64,000 bases of DNA from Clostridia bacterium (GCA_910575245.1 CAJTEN010000007.1:107558-171557); one strand, 5' to 3'; numbered from the stretch's first letter, positions 8,389-18,480 are shown. Numbers and translations: made by a program. Notes: a model not told the origin generated them from the sequence alone.

Positions 8389-9163
8389 ATGGCAGAGAGA
8401 CATCAATATAAACCGTTGCGATTCTATGTGGCTTGTTTTGCGGCTACGTGGGTATTCTGGATTACAGCAGCATTTATCAGTAAATCAGAGAATGATAATG
8501 GTCTCTCTTTATTATTGATGCTGTTTGGAGTAATGGCATCTGCGGTTACGGCAGTTATTACCGTATTGACTTCAGGGAGTAAGGCATTAAAAGCTGATCT
8601 AAGGTGGAAACTGGTAGGATTTTACCGGATTAGACCGCGCAGTATCTTGGCAGCAGTTATTGGATTTATGACGATTGTGGCAGTGTCAATTCTGTTATCA
8701 CTATTGTTTGGGAAGTCATTGAGGAAAGCGGCTGGCGTGGATACGGAGAGGATTCTGTAGCATTTCATTTTTCATGGTTTACGGAGTCGGTTATCTTTGG
8801 TTTTGTATGGGCATTATGGCATCTTCCCCTGTTTTGGATTCAGGGTACATACCATTACGGACTAAGGGAATTGCGTGTTTTTATGTGCTGAATTTCTTAA
8901 TCAGTGTCAGTCCGATGGGATTTTTGACAACGTGGGTATATGTAAAGAACAACTGCAGTATGCTTGCCTGCATCATTTTTCACTTGTTTGTGAATACCAT
9001 GCAGGAAAAAATAGCCTTGACGCCGCAGACAAAATGCGTGGAAACGATTGTGATATTCTTTGTGGCGGCTTTTATTATACTTACTAACAAAGAGATGTTT
9101 TTTGAAAGAGAACATATTGGATATCTTTTAAGCTATCATGAGGAAAGGGAAGTAGATGACTAA
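8389..9163 (+). pseudogene. CPBP family intramembrane metalloprotease, frameshifted
   Basis: Three frames are needed. 8389 to about 8715 gives MAERHQYKPLRFYVACFAAT and three hydrophobic segments. A second frame, from about 8722, gives EESGWRGYGE, the EExxxR motif of CPBP (Abi) proteases, then ALWHLPLFW with the second-motif histidine. A third frame from about 8870 gives FYVLNFLISVSPMGF, the last membrane segments and a charged tail to 9163. The spacing between first and second part also looks short, implying a deletion. Intact relatives are 270-300 residues. The start has a GGGGAGG site and follows the regulator relic by 2 bases. Confidence 0.8.
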
Positions 9164-9190
9164 TTACAGCGCGTGTAAACGCACTGTAAT
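9163..9190. terminator. Bidirectional terminator-like hairpin
   Basis: ATTACAGCGCG and CGCACTGTAAT pair with one mismatch around a 6-base loop, exactly between the convergent CPBP relic and the AraC gene. A/T-rich flanks on both sides are compatible with termination in either direction. Confidence 0.5.
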
Positions 9191-9193
9191 TAA

Positions 9194-10414
9194 TTAAAAC
9201 TTTATATTCTGTTCCCGGTATTCGCTGGGTGATAATCCCGTTTCTTTTTGAAAGGAAGAAGAAAAATAGCTTCGGGAGCCAAATGAAAGTTCATCGCTGA
9301 TTTCCTGAATACTCATTTGGGTTCCTGAGAGAAGTAATTTTGCCTGTCGTATTTTTTCACGTTTAATATAATCTGATACGCTATACCCGGTCTCATTTTT
9401 AAATTTATGAGAGAAGTAGTATTCTGTATAGCCCGCCTGTCTGGCTAACTGTGTGATAGAAAGTTTTTCTTTAATATGTATTGCGATGTAATCGCATGCG
9501 CTTTTTATCTGTCCGGAGATATCATTCTTTTCCTTTTCCTGTTGTACCCGCTGTACGTAGTCTTCCAAAAGAGTATTGCACGTGGTGGATGTTTCTGCAA
9601 TGTTTTTGCTATCTTCAATCATCTGCATATAATAGTCATTGAGGGTATAAGCGACGGAAGGGCTTACACCACCTTCGATGGCTGCTCTTGAACAGAGTGT
9701 AAGGAGGACAATGGAGGTTGACTTTGCCCTGCGCAGGGAGTCACCTGTGTCAAAACGTGGTCCGTCGCTTAAACTGTAAGAACGTGCAAGGGCATCCAGA
9801 TAGTTGGGATTTCCTTCCCGCAGCATATTCATGAATTCCTGTTCTGCCATCCATACGCCCCGGTGCTCCTCTGTAATCAGATCGATTTCAGAAGAAGAGG
9901 GATTTTGAGATGCCTTTTCCGTAAATTGAATATCATTGGTAGTAATCCGCCTGCCGGTAACGCAGTAATGCAGCATAACGGCATACTGAAAAAGCTGATT
10001 AGTAGGGATGATTGGAATATGTTCAAATAGGCGAAAAACCTTTGCACGGATATTGATGGAAAGGTTATGTTTATCCAGCTCCTTTTTAATCATCTGATAA
10101 GAGTTTCTTCCGGAATAAGCGGGTCCCAGTGCATGGATTCCGCACAAGGAATCCTCATGGTATTCAAATGCCACAATCCAGATCAGCCCCAGATGGTCAT
10201 CAATAAATAAGGGTTCCTGCTTCTGGTTTTCCACATGTTTTCTGATTGGCTCTTCCAGACTTAAAAGGATTAGGGTTTTGTCGTCATTTGCAGATACATC
10301 TTCTAAAATATCTGAATGTGCAAAGACAAAATCCGGGGAAAAGCTATGCAGAGGAAGGTTATGATTACACTGAATTAACTGCTGAAAAAAATCTAGTTTT
10401 TCCTGAATATTCAT
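9194..10414 (-). CDS. AraC family transcriptional regulator with N-terminal sensor domain
   Basis: A 406-residue protein. The last 100 residues form a double HTH (SITQLARQAGYTEYYFSHKF and SIQEISDELSFGSRSYFSSS), typical of AraC/XylS DNA-binding domains. The first 200 residues contain DDHLGLIWIVAFE and GIHALGPAYSG, resembling the GAF-like sensor architecture of Lachnospiraceae AraC regulators; the ligand is unknown. ATG 10414 has a TAGGAGC site. A related architecture is seen in the regulator at 28240. Its target may be the divergently placed small gene and MATE exporter, or the glycosidase operons beyond. Confidence 0.85.
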   Translation of the reverse strand: MNIQEKLDFFQQLIQCNHNLPLHSFSPDFVFAHSDILEDVSANDDKTLILLSLEEPIRKHVENQKQEPLFIDDHLGLIWIVAFEYHEDSLCGIHALGPAYSGRNSYQMIKKELDKHNLSINIRAKVFRLFEHIPIIPTNQLFQYAVMLHYCVTGRRITTNDIQFTEKASQNPSSSEIDLITEEHRGVWMAEQEFMNMLREGNPNYLDALARSYSLSDGPRFDTGDSLRRAKSTSIVLLTLCSRAAIEGGVSPSVAYTLNDYYMQMIEDSKNIAETSTTCNTLLEDYVQRVQQEKEKNDISGQIKSACDYIAIHIKEKLSITQLARQAGYTEYYFSHKFKNETGYSVSDYIKREKIRQAKLLLSGTQMSIQEISDELSFGSRSYFSSSFQKETGLSPSEYREQNIKF

Positions 10415-10461
10415 ATTGCTCCTATCTGCACATACTTGATGTGCGTCTTAAGTTTACAAAA

Positions 10462-10692
10462 TCAGTCGCATAAAAAGTTTTTCAATAATTTTATGTCTTC
10501 GTCCTGTTCAAACCGGATTGTGCCGCTTTGAAGCAGTTCCGGATTAGATGCTATCGTGAAGAAGATATATTGGCTTAATGTTGACTTTAGGGCAATGCGG
10601 TCGCCTTCTGAGGTTTCAAATAATACTTCGGCACTGCATTTCTGAACTTGTTTTAGGAAATTTAATATGTTTATATTCGGGTTTATATGCAT
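10462..10692 (-). CDS. Small conserved Lachnospiraceae-type protein (76 residues)
   Basis: The product starts MHINPNINILNFLKQVQKC and has VLFETSEGDRIALKSTLSQY in the middle, a pattern I recognise from small proteins in Lachnospiraceae sometimes mislabelled 'polya polymerase'. Nothing in the sequence supports that enzyme activity. ATG 10692 follows a perfect AAGGAGG. It probably sits upstream of the AraC gene in one transcript (47-base gap). Function unknown; no membrane segment or metal motif is seen. Confidence 0.6.
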   Translation of the reverse strand: MHINPNINILNFLKQVQKCSAEVLFETSEGDRIALKSTLSQYIFFTIASNPELLQSGTIRFEQDEDIKLLKNFLCD

Positions 10693-10951
10693 AAATAGTC
10701 CTCCTTATTTTGCCATAGCATCAGTATACAGGAAAAACAGAAGAAGTGTTTAAAAAATTAATTATTATGTTAAAAAATTGCTGTAATGAATTTAGAAGAC
10801 ATATTTTTCCCCAAAAAATTAAAAGAAAACATGAATTCAAAAACATTGACATTTAGCAATTAAGATAGAATGGTCATAAAAAAACTGAGAGATCCGAAAC
10901 GAGAAATCTGTTTGTCGAAAGAAATTGGGAAAAGTAAGGAGGCTGAACAAA

Positions 10952-12307
10952 ATGCAATATGAAAAATTATTTCGGACACAGTCAGTATGGAAATCTATTT
11001 TTTCACTGGCGGTTCCTTCAGTAATTATTATTTTGGTTATGATTCTCTACAATATGACAGATATGTTTTTTGTGGGTCAGTTAGGAGATACAAGACAGGT
11101 AGCGGCTGTTTCTGTGGTGGGTCCGCTTTTTTCTTTGTCAGCAGCAGTGGCGACTATGTTAGGCAGCGGCGGCTGTGCGCTGATTGCAAAGGCATTGGGC
11201 AGTGACCATATGCAGGAAGCAAAAGCTTATGCCAGTCTTTGTTTTTGGGGAGCCATAGGATTTGGGATTGTAATTGGCGCGGTATTGCTGTCAGCAGGAA
11301 AGGCTATTCTGCCTGTACTTGGTGCAACGGAGGAGATTTTACCGTATGCAGGAATCTACTTGTACGTTTGCGCTTTGGGTGTGCCCTTTATGCTTGCTTC
11401 CACAACGCTCGGAACCATTATACGGGCGGAAGGGGCGATCAAGGAAGGAATGGTTGGGAATATGGCAGCCACTTTTGTAAATATTCTGCTGGATCCGTTA
11501 TTCATTTTAGTTTTTGGAATGGGAGTTGCAGGCGCGGCAGCGGCAACAGTAATCGGAAATCTCGTGGGAACATTGTATTATGTTTATTTTATGAGAAAAA
11601 AGGCGGTTGTACTGAATATGAGTATTCGATTGGCGGCGAAAAACCGAAAAGAATTGTTTTCCGTTATTATGCTGGGAATGCCCAATGCACTCAGCAGTAT
11701 ATTGTCTGGATTTGCCTCTACATTTTCCAACAGGCTGCTTAGGGGTTACGGGACAGGTGCAATTGCAGCCATGGCGGCAGCAGGAAAGACTACGATGCTG
11801 ATTGGGATGATACAAATGGGTATCTGTATGGGAATCCAGCCATTGCTGGCATACAATTACGGAGCGAAAGATATTGCCCGTTTAAAGGAAATCATACAAA
11901 AAGTCTCAATCCTTACAATTGGCGTCGGGGCGGTGACGGGAGGATTTTGTTATTTTTGCCGAAGCCAGATTATCAGTATGTTTATCAAAGAAAGTTCAGT
12001 TGCCGTTATGGGCGAGGAAATGGTATTGTTTCTGGTAATAGCCAGCCCTGTTATCGGGCTGTACTATCTGAGTACTAATTTTGTACAGGCTTCCGGATGT
12101 GCGGTTCCGGCAACTGTGATGTCAGTACTCCGGCAGGGGATTCTTCTGATTCCGTCTTTGTATCTGTTTCACGGGTTGATGGGATTGTCCGGTATTGCTG
12201 CGGCACATACGGCAGCAGATATACTGTCTGTGGCAGTCAGCATGCTGCTTTTGTTTCGTCAATATCGTATGTTGGTTAAAAAGGTGGAAGAGCAGAGCGG
12301 AGATTAA
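10952..12307 (+). CDS. MATE family efflux transporter
   Basis: A 451-residue protein from ATG 10952 (AAGGAGG site); an in-frame upstream start at 10925 lacks one. It has about twelve hydrophobic segments in two related halves, with the MATE N-terminal pattern LAVPSVIIILVMILYNMTDM followed by FFVGQLGDTRQVAAVSVVGP. The family exports drugs or metabolites using Na+ or H+ gradients across the cytoplasmic membrane. It lies between two AraC genes and overlaps the end of the convergent regulator at 12304 by four bases. In this context it could export an aglycone or toxic by-product of glycoside use; that is inference. Confidence 0.92.
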   Translation: MQYEKLFRTQSVWKSIFSLAVPSVIIILVMILYNMTDMFFVGQLGDTRQVAAVSVVGPLFSLSAAVATMLGSGGCALIAKALGSDHMQEAKAYASLCFWGAIGFGIVIGAVLLSAGKAILPVLGATEEILPYAGIYLYVCALGVPFMLASTTLGTIIRAEGAIKEGMVGNMAATFVNILLDPLFILVFGMGVAGAAAATVIGNLVGTLYYVYFMRKKAVVLNMSIRLAAKNRKELFSVIMLGMPNALSSILSGFASTFSNRLLRGYGTGAIAAMAAAGKTTMLIGMIQMGICMGIQPLLAYNYGAKDIARLKEIIQKVSILTIGVGAVTGGFCYFCRSQIISMFIKESSVAVMGEEMVLFLVIASPVIGLYYLSTNFVQASGCAVPATVMSVLRQGILLIPSLYLFHGLMGLSGIAAAHTAADILSVAVSMLLLFRQYRMLVKKVEEQSGD

Positions 12308-13371
12308 TGCATGGTCTTACGGTAAGTCTTGGGGGTCATATGATAATATTCCTCAAAGGCTTTATAAAATTGGGTATAGTTACAAAAGCCAAGCAGTTCT
12401 GCGATTTCATTAATATTCATTTGGGAGGAAAGCAGTAACTGCGCTGCTCTTGTCATACAGAGTGAAGAACTATATTCGTAAATTCCAAGGCCCGTATACT
12501 TGCGTATTATTTTGTAAAGATAGTCTCCGGAATAGTTGAAATTCTCCTCAAGCTGTCGGCGAGAAACTTTTCTGCCTGTTTTTTTCATAAATTGTGAGAG
12601 CTGTTCAAACAGTATTCTTTCTGATTCGGTTCCGGGTTTGACGGGTGTGTTTTGATAGTTATTTTGGTCAAACAGATGCCAGAACAATTCCATACAAAGG
12701 GCGCGCAGCTGGAAAGAGGAGCCAAAGACGGGTTCCTGTATTTCATGGAACATTTTTTCAAATATGGAATGAATATATTGTTTCACCCACGAAGCGTCTC
12801 TAAGGGGAATGAAATCAATATACTCTTTCTGTTCAGGGTTTTCCTGATGCAGAGTCTGGAGAAAGAAATTCTTCATCAGTCCATTGCAGGGGGCGTCTTC
12901 CGTCGGGAAATATTGTTCCGCGGTAAACAGGTTTCTGGCAAAATTTTTGGATAACTGCAGAAACAGTATTCTTGATGCGTTATGATATTCTTCGATATGC
13001 TGTGTGTTTGTATTAATTAGGCAGCAGCTTCCGGCGGGATAAACATGCCGTTCATATTCAATGTTTTGATATACGGTGCCCTCAATAACAAACATCAATT
13101 CAAAGAAGTCATGCTGATGAAGTTTTCCGTTATCTATATAAGGTGCAATTTCTGCATTGCTGAAGGAAGTATAGAGGGAAGATCTGGGTGATGACTGCAT
13201 GATAATCAAACGGGCATCCGGATTATCAGGAAGGCTTGTGCATAAGAAAAGTTCAAAGGGAACTTCTGTCCGGTAATTAAAGGGCAGCACGAACCCGGAT
13301 GGTTCCAGGATATTTTTATAGTCTCCCACAATATTCCATTTTCCTGTAGTGCCTGTACTGAGGTGATACAT
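12304..13371 (-). CDS. AraC family transcriptional regulator (cupin + HTH)
   Basis: A 355-residue regulator. Residues 120-190 form a cupin-like ligand pocket (LHQHDFFELMFVIEG, PAGSCCLINTNTQHI). The C-terminal 100 residues hold the double HTH (SRRQLEENFNYSGDYLYKII, MNINEIAELLGFCNYTQFYK). ATG 13371 has AAGGAGC. It is divergent from the GH2 gene at 13513 with a 141-base gap, so it is the prime candidate regulator of the operon 13513-20111. Members of this type normally sense a sugar and activate transcription. Confidence 0.88.
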   Translation of the reverse strand: MYHLSTGTTGKWNIVGDYKNILEPSGFVLPFNYRTEVPFELFLCTSLPDNPDARLIIMQSSPRSSLYTSFSNAEIAPYIDNGKLHQHDFFELMFVIEGTVYQNIEYERHVYPAGSCCLINTNTQHIEEYHNASRILFLQLSKNFARNLFTAEQYFPTEDAPCNGLMKNFFLQTLHQENPEQKEYIDFIPLRDASWVKQYIHSIFEKMFHEIQEPVFGSSFQLRALCMELFWHLFDQNNYQNTPVKPGTESERILFEQLSQFMKKTGRKVSRRQLEENFNYSGDYLYKIIRKYTGLGIYEYSSSLCMTRAAQLLLSSQMNINEIAELLGFCNYTQFYKAFEEYYHMTPKTYRKTMH

Positions 13372-13512
13372 GTTAAGCTCCTTAAATTGAATATGATATA
13401 AAAATGGGAAAAGTTCTTTTAAATGCTATATAAAGTGATAACTATATCATTTACAATTATATTACAGCTTATTATCTGTGTAAAGAATATAAAGATGGGA
13501 GGAAGAGGAGGT

Positions 13513-15930
13513 ATGGTCAAATCAGATTTTAATTTAGGATGGATGTTTTATAAGGAAGGGCATGAAAAGGATAAAAAAGAAGTAGCGCTTCCCCATGATG
13601 CCATGATTTATGAGCAGAGAAGCAGAGAAGCAGTTACGGCAGGGGCATGTGGATACTTTCCGGGTGGAAAATATGTCTATGAGAAGTCTTTTGAAGCGCC
13701 GGTTGAATGGAAAGGCAAAAAGATAATATTGGAATTCGAGGGAATCTATCAGCAGGCGCAGGTATATCTGAATGGACAGCTTACAGGCACAAATATATAC
13801 GGGTATTCTAATTTCTATGTGCCGTTAGAGGATGGCCTTGTATATGGAGAGGGCAATCAGCTTAAAGTGGTTGCTGATAATTCAAAATGCCCGAACAGCA
13901 GATGGTATTCCGGCAGTGGAATCTATCGTAAAGTGAACCTTTATGTGGGAGAGGAATGTTATATTCAGCCGGAGGGAGTAAAAATCACAACACCGGAAAT
14001 TGACAGGATACAAATTGAGGCTGACGTTACGGGCGGGGAACAGCTGAGAGCATTAATATTTGACAAGGGCAGGAAAATTGCTGAAGGTCTGACAGAGATC
14101 AAGGAATCATTGGTAAAGTTGTCACTGGACATACAGAAAGCGCAGCTTTGGGACGCGGAGAATCCTTACTTATATGAATATCAGTTAGAATTGATTAATG
14201 ATGGAAAAGCAGTTGATTGTGTAAAAGGATTTCTGGGAATCCGGACATTGTCGTGGGATACAAAAGGCTTTCTGGTAAACGGGAAAGAAGTGCTTCTTAG
14301 GGGAGCATGTATTCACCATGATAATGGTATCCTTGGAGGGTGTTCTTTTCAAGAAGCAGAAGAGCGTAGAATACGTATTTTGAAGGAGGCAGGTTTTAAT
14401 GCTATCCGGTGTTCCCACAATCCTGCATCAAAGGATTTGCTGTTGGCATGCGATAAACTTGGTATGTATGTCATGGACGAATTTGCAGATCAGTGGTTGA
14501 TACATAAAAATCCATATGATTACGCCGACACTGATTTTAGAAAGAACTGGCAGCAGGATTTAAGGGCGATGGTGCTTAAAAATTATAACCATCCAAGCGT
14601 GATCATGAATTCGATTGGTAATGAAATTTCGGAGCTTGCGTTGCCGGAAGGTCAGGAGTACTGTCGGAAAATGGCTGAGTTTGCAAGAAGTATTGACCCG
14701 TCAAGACCGGTAACTCTGGGAGTTAACCTTATGCTTTGCAGTATGACGGCAAAAGGAGGAGGTATTTACGGTGAAAAGAAAGATAAAAAGGGGAAGAAGA
14801 AAGAAAACCAGAATGGAAGCCAGACGATGGACAATGCTCCTACCAGTACTTTTTTCAATATGTTGATGAATATGGCCGGCGGAATGATTGAAAAAATGGC
14901 AGCCAAACCGGCGGCGGATAAAGCATCAGAGGAAGCGTTCGCAAGCCTTGATATCGGAGGATACAATTATGCGGCTTCCCGCTATGAGATTGACAAAGAT
15001 CTGCATCCCGACCGTGTGATTGTCGGTTCGGAGACACTTCCTAAAAATCTATACAAAAACTGGCAGCTTGTGAAAAAGCTTCCGCATGTAATAGGAGATT
15101 TCATGTGGACGGGGTGGGATTATCTTGGCGAGGCTGGTATCGGGACAGTCCGATACAAAAGCTTTAAAAAACCGGGGAATGATGCGCCGATTATTTCCGG
15201 CGGCTGCGGTGTTATTGATATCTGTGGGAAAATCCGTCCTGAGGTGCAGTGGAACAAACTTATCTGGGGATTAACGAATACGCCCGGAATCGGTGTGGAG
15301 CCATTGACACATGCCGGGGATCTGGGGTCTGTGTCTATGTGGCGTGATACGGATGCCGTGGGAAGCTGGTCATGGAGTGGCTGTGAAGGAAGAAAAACCA
15401 AGGTAACAGTTTATTCAAACGGAGCAGAGGCAGAACTGCTTGTCAATGGAAAATCTTACGGAAGAAAAACAACAAAAGAATGCAAGACAGTCTTTAAAAA
15501 TGTGCGTTATGAAGAAGGCACGATTACAGCGGTTTCTTATGATGTACAGGGAAAGGAAATTTCCCGAAGCTCATTAAAGACAGCGAAAGGTAAAACGGTT
15601 TTGGCTGTTAATGCAGAGAAGACGGAACTGACGGCAGACGGACAGGACTTGTGTTATTTGAACATTGATCTTATAGGTGAAGATGGAATCACGAAATCAT
15701 CAGAGGATATGCCTATATCGATAGAGGTAAGCGGTGCGGGCACGCTACAGGCGTTTGGTTCTGCCAGACCGAATATGGGAGAAGATTTCCATAGCAGGCA
15801 GCATACAACTTACTATGGGAAAGCACAGGCGGTAATCCGTGCAGGTGAAAAGTCAGGAAACATATTAGTAAAAGTAAGCGGAGAGGGACTTGGTACAAAA
15901 GAAGTGTCTATTCATGTGAAAGAAAAGTAA
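13513..15930 (+). CDS. Glycoside hydrolase family 2 enzyme (beta-galactosidase/beta-glucuronidase type)
   Basis: From ATG 13513 (GGAGGAAGAGGAGGT) the product is 805 residues. The order is sugar-binding, immunoglobulin-like, TIM-barrel, then DUF4982-like and Ig-like C-terminal domains. Acid/base Glu371 lies in SIGNEISE and the nucleophile Glu507 in VGSETLPK. RGACIHHDNGILG is a family hallmark. A Lys/Met-rich insertion (about 416-470, with EKKDKKGKKKEN and FFNMLMNMAGGMIEKM) splits the barrel. No signal peptide, so cytoplasmic. It is first in the operon GH2, GH43, esterase, SGNH esterase. Whether it cuts galactosides or glucuronides cannot be decided. Confidence 0.9.
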   Translation: MVKSDFNLGWMFYKEGHEKDKKEVALPHDAMIYEQRSREAVTAGACGYFPGGKYVYEKSFEAPVEWKGKKIILEFEGIYQQAQVYLNGQLTGTNIYGYSNFYVPLEDGLVYGEGNQLKVVADNSKCPNSRWYSGSGIYRKVNLYVGEECYIQPEGVKITTPEIDRIQIEADVTGGEQLRALIFDKGRKIAEGLTEIKESLVKLSLDIQKAQLWDAENPYLYEYQLELINDGKAVDCVKGFLGIRTLSWDTKGFLVNGKEVLLRGACIHHDNGILGGCSFQEAEERRIRILKEAGFNAIRCSHNPASKDLLLACDKLGMYVMDEFADQWLIHKNPYDYADTDFRKNWQQDLRAMVLKNYNHPSVIMNSIGNEISELALPEGQEYCRKMAEFARSIDPSRPVTLGVNLMLCSMTAKGGGIYGEKKDKKGKKKENQNGSQTMDNAPTSTFFNMLMNMAGGMIEKMAAKPAADKASEEAFASLDIGGYNYAASRYEIDKDLHPDRVIVGSETLPKNLYKNWQLVKKLPHVIGDFMWTGWDYLGEAGIGTVRYKSFKKPGNDAPIISGGCGVIDICGKIRPEVQWNKLIWGLTNTPGIGVEPLTHAGDLGSVSMWRDTDAVGSWSWSGCEGRKTKVTVYSNGAEAELLVNGKSYGRKTTKECKTVFKNVRYEEGTITAVSYDVQGKEISRSSLKTAKGKTVLAVNAEKTELTADGQDLCYLNIDLIGEDGITKSSEDMPISIEVSGAGTLQAFGSARPNMGEDFHSRQHTTYYGKAQAVIRAGEKSGNILVKVSGEGLGTKEVSIHVKEK

Positions 15931-15953
15931 GTTTTAGAAGGAGGATGATGAGG

Positions 15954-17426
15954 ATGAAACGTCAAGCATATAATCCCTATCTGCCGGCGTGGGAATATAT
16001 TCCGGATGGGGAGCCCAGAGTATTTGGGGACAGGTTGTATATTTTTGGAAGTCATGACAGGTTTGGTGCCGAAGGGTATTGTGAAAACGACTATGTGGCA
16101 TGGTCTGCACCAGTGGAGGACTTGTCAGATTGGAGATATGAAGGCGTAATTTTCCGGAAAGATCAGACACCGTGGAATACACGTAATCAGGCATATTATG
16201 CTCCGGATTGTGTGCAGGGACCGGATGGGCGGTATTATCTCTATTACTTTGTAGTGAATTCCAGCATTATTTCGGTGGCAGTTTGTGATAAACCGGCAGG
16301 GAAATATGAGTATCTGGGAGATGTGAGCCTGCCGGACGGGCATGCTTACGGAACCAAACCTGAAGAATGGTTTACCTTTGATCCTGCAGTTCTGGTGGAT
16401 GATGACGGAAGAATATGGCTTTATACAGGTAGCAGCCAGCCGGAGAACGGACAATACGGACATGAGATTAAGGGCTGCTTCGTGATGGAATTAGCTGAAG
16501 ATATGCTTACGGTGATAAGTAAGCCCCAAATTCTCCTTTCTGCAAAATGGGTATATACAGAACCGAATTTTTTTGAGGGGGCATCCATACGGCATATTGG
16601 GGAATGGTATTATCTTGTTTATCCGGCAACAAACATGACGGGGCTGAACTACTCCATGAGCCGTTTCCCAGACAGAGATTTTGTTCATAAGGGGGCAATT
16701 CATTGTTCCAGTAATATTGGTTATCAGGGACGCAGTCTTATGCAGGCCTCTTATCCAATGGGAAACAGTCATGGAGGTCTGGTATGCATAAAAGAACAAT
16801 GGTATATTTTTGATCATCGTGTGACAAATGGAAGCCCTTTTTCCAGACAAGGTGTGGCTGAGAAGATCACCATTCATCCGGATGGAACCATCGATATGGT
16901 AGAATCCACAAGCTGCGGTCTTAATGACGGTCCGTTGAAAGGAAGTGGGACTTATCCAGCATATATCGCCTGTGTACTGATGGGGAAACCAGCTGGAGAA
17001 ATGTTTAACCCGATGGCGATGACAGGTCCATGTGTGACACAGGATGGGCCGGATTATGATCCGCCGGAGCCGGAAGGGGCGGAGATTAATGGGGAGACAG
17101 CAAAGGATGCGCCGGTTTCCTATATTACAGGGCTTGAGGATGGCAGCCAGGCAGGTTACAAATATTTTGATATGACCAATACCAGACATCTTTCGGTAGT
17201 AACCCGCGGCGCCGGAGGGAAGCTTGAAATCTTAAACGGAGAATCCGGAGAAGCTGTTGCAGAAATACTGCTTTCGCAAAGCGATGACTGGGCGGTATCC
17301 GAAACGGATTTTACGCCTGAACGGATTGTTGCGGAGAGGACAGATATTGCAGTTTCGCGTTGTCCACTGTTCCTTCGCTATCAAGGAGAGGGCAGTATTG
17401 ATATTTTAGAATTTACATTATCATAG
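15954..17426 (+). CDS. Glycoside hydrolase family 43 enzyme
   Basis: A 490-residue enzyme; ATG 15954 is nine bases from AAGGAGG, whereas the first in-frame ATG (15945) touches it. The five-bladed propeller region starts YNPYLPAWEYIPDGEP, then YIFGSHDRFG (catalytic base blade), YYAPDCVQGPDG and FTFDPAVLVDDDGRIWLY. A C-terminal beta-sandwich follows. GH43 enzymes release arabinofuranose, xylose or galactose from side chains. No signal peptide. It is a clear paralogue of the gene at 37534 (same N-terminal pattern and domain order), a sign of duplication within the locus. Confidence 0.88.
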   Translation: MKRQAYNPYLPAWEYIPDGEPRVFGDRLYIFGSHDRFGAEGYCENDYVAWSAPVEDLSDWRYEGVIFRKDQTPWNTRNQAYYAPDCVQGPDGRYYLYYFVVNSSIISVAVCDKPAGKYEYLGDVSLPDGHAYGTKPEEWFTFDPAVLVDDDGRIWLYTGSSQPENGQYGHEIKGCFVMELAEDMLTVISKPQILLSAKWVYTEPNFFEGASIRHIGEWYYLVYPATNMTGLNYSMSRFPDRDFVHKGAIHCSSNIGYQGRSLMQASYPMGNSHGGLVCIKEQWYIFDHRVTNGSPFSRQGVAEKITIHPDGTIDMVESTSCGLNDGPLKGSGTYPAYIACVLMGKPAGEMFNPMAMTGPCVTQDGPDYDPPEPEGAEINGETAKDAPVSYITGLEDGSQAGYKYFDMTNTRHLSVVTRGAGGKLEILNGESGEAVAEILLSQSDDWAVSETDFTPERIVAERTDIAVSRCPLFLRYQGEGSIDILEFTLS

Positions 17427-17439
17427 GAGGATCGAGAAC

Positions 17440-18480
17440 ATGAAAGTAGAAAAAATTGTATTGAATGAAGCAAGAGAAGTGTCATTAACGGCCTATCTTC
17501 TGGATACCGGGGGAGAATTCCGGAATATCTGCAAACGCCCGGCAGTTTTAATTCTTCCCGGCGGCGGATATCAGTTCTGCTCTGAAAGAGAGGCTGATCC
17601 GGTCGCAATGCCTTATCTCAAAGCAGGATATCAGGCTTTTATCCTTAGATATTCGGTTGGGAAACATTCTGTGTGGCCGAATCCCCTGCAGGATTATGAA
17701 CAGGCAATGGAAATGATCCGCAAGAGGTCAGAAGAGTGGAAAGTATTTTCCGATAAAGTTGCAGTAATTGGGTTTTCAGCGGGAGGGCATTTGGCGGCAG
17801 CAGCGGCGACAATGTCAGAGAATCGTCCTAATGCAGCAATTTTGGGATATCCGGTGACAGGTTCCGATGTGAAAGGCTGCTGTGCTACTGCGCCGGATAC
17901 AATTTCCTGTGTGGATAAAAATACCTGTCCCTGTTTTATATTTGCAACACGGACAGATGCAATTGTTCCTGTTATGAACAGTATCCGATTTATGGAAGCG
18001 TTGGTGCAGGCGGATATTTCGTTTGAAAGCCATATTTATTCCTATGGACCTCATGGATTTTCAACATGCGATACTTCTGTTCAGAGTCGTGATACAGCTA
18101 TTTCCTCACGTGTTCCTAACTGGATGTCCGATTCTATCGGGTGGTTGAAAGAGGTATTTGGGGATTTTGGAAACGGCGAAATGACAAAGCCCGTATGCAA
18201 GGCGCATGTGACGGATAATGATGGAGAGTTTTTATCCGTTGACTGTACCTTTGGTTACGTAATGGGAAATCCGGAAGGGTGGAAGGTTGTGGAAGGTTTT
18301 CTGGGGGGCGCAGGGAAACAGGAAAAACCGGAAGGGCAGGAAGCTCCGCAGATGACTCCGGAGATGATGTCTATGGCATCAGGAATGAAACTGAGGCAGA
18401 TATTGGAGTATGCTCATATGCCTGAAGAAGTAATAGAGCAGGTTAACGATCAGCTTTCCATGATTCCCAATCAAAGATGA
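17440..18480 (+). CDS. Alpha/beta hydrolase, probable carbohydrate (acetyl) esterase, with Met-rich tail
   Basis: A 346-residue protein. RPAVLILPGGGYQFC is the oxyanion-hole region, Ser113 in GFSAGGH is the nucleophile, with Asp173 (TRTDAIVP) and His205 (YGPHGF) completing the triad, as in BD-FAE/acetyl-xylan-esterase-like hydrolases. After the catalytic domain (about residue 260) come a linker and a Met-rich helical tail (308-346: MMSMASGMKLRQILEYAHMP) that resembles the tails of the GH3 and second GH2 enzymes here. AGGAGG precedes ATG 17440, 13 bases after the GH43 stop. Cytoplasmic. Likely removes acyl groups from the imported glycoside. Confidence 0.85.
   Translation: MKVEKIVLNEAREVSLTAYLLDTGGEFRNICKRPAVLILPGGGYQFCSEREADPVAMPYLKAGYQAFILRYSVGKHSVWPNPLQDYEQAMEMIRKRSEEWKVFSDKVAVIGFSAGGHLAAAAATMSENRPNAAILGYPVTGSDVKGCCATAPDTISCVDKNTCPCFIFATRTDAIVPVMNSIRFMEALVQADISFESHIYSYGPHGFSTCDTSVQSRDTAISSRVPNWMSDSIGWLKEVFGDFGNGEMTKPVCKAHVTDNDGEFLSVDCTFGYVMGNPEGWKVVEGFLGGAGKQEKPEGQEAPQMTPEMMSMASGMKLRQILEYAHMPEEVIEQVNDQLSMIPNQR

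Noticed and set aside
10846..10871. TTGACA followed by TAGAAT as the MATE promoter
   Set aside because: Only 14 bases separate the two boxes, too short for a standard promoter; left out of the feature list.
11239..11742. 167-residue frame within the MATE gene
   Set aside because: Cys/Gly/Arg-rich shadow of the MATE frame without a start signal.
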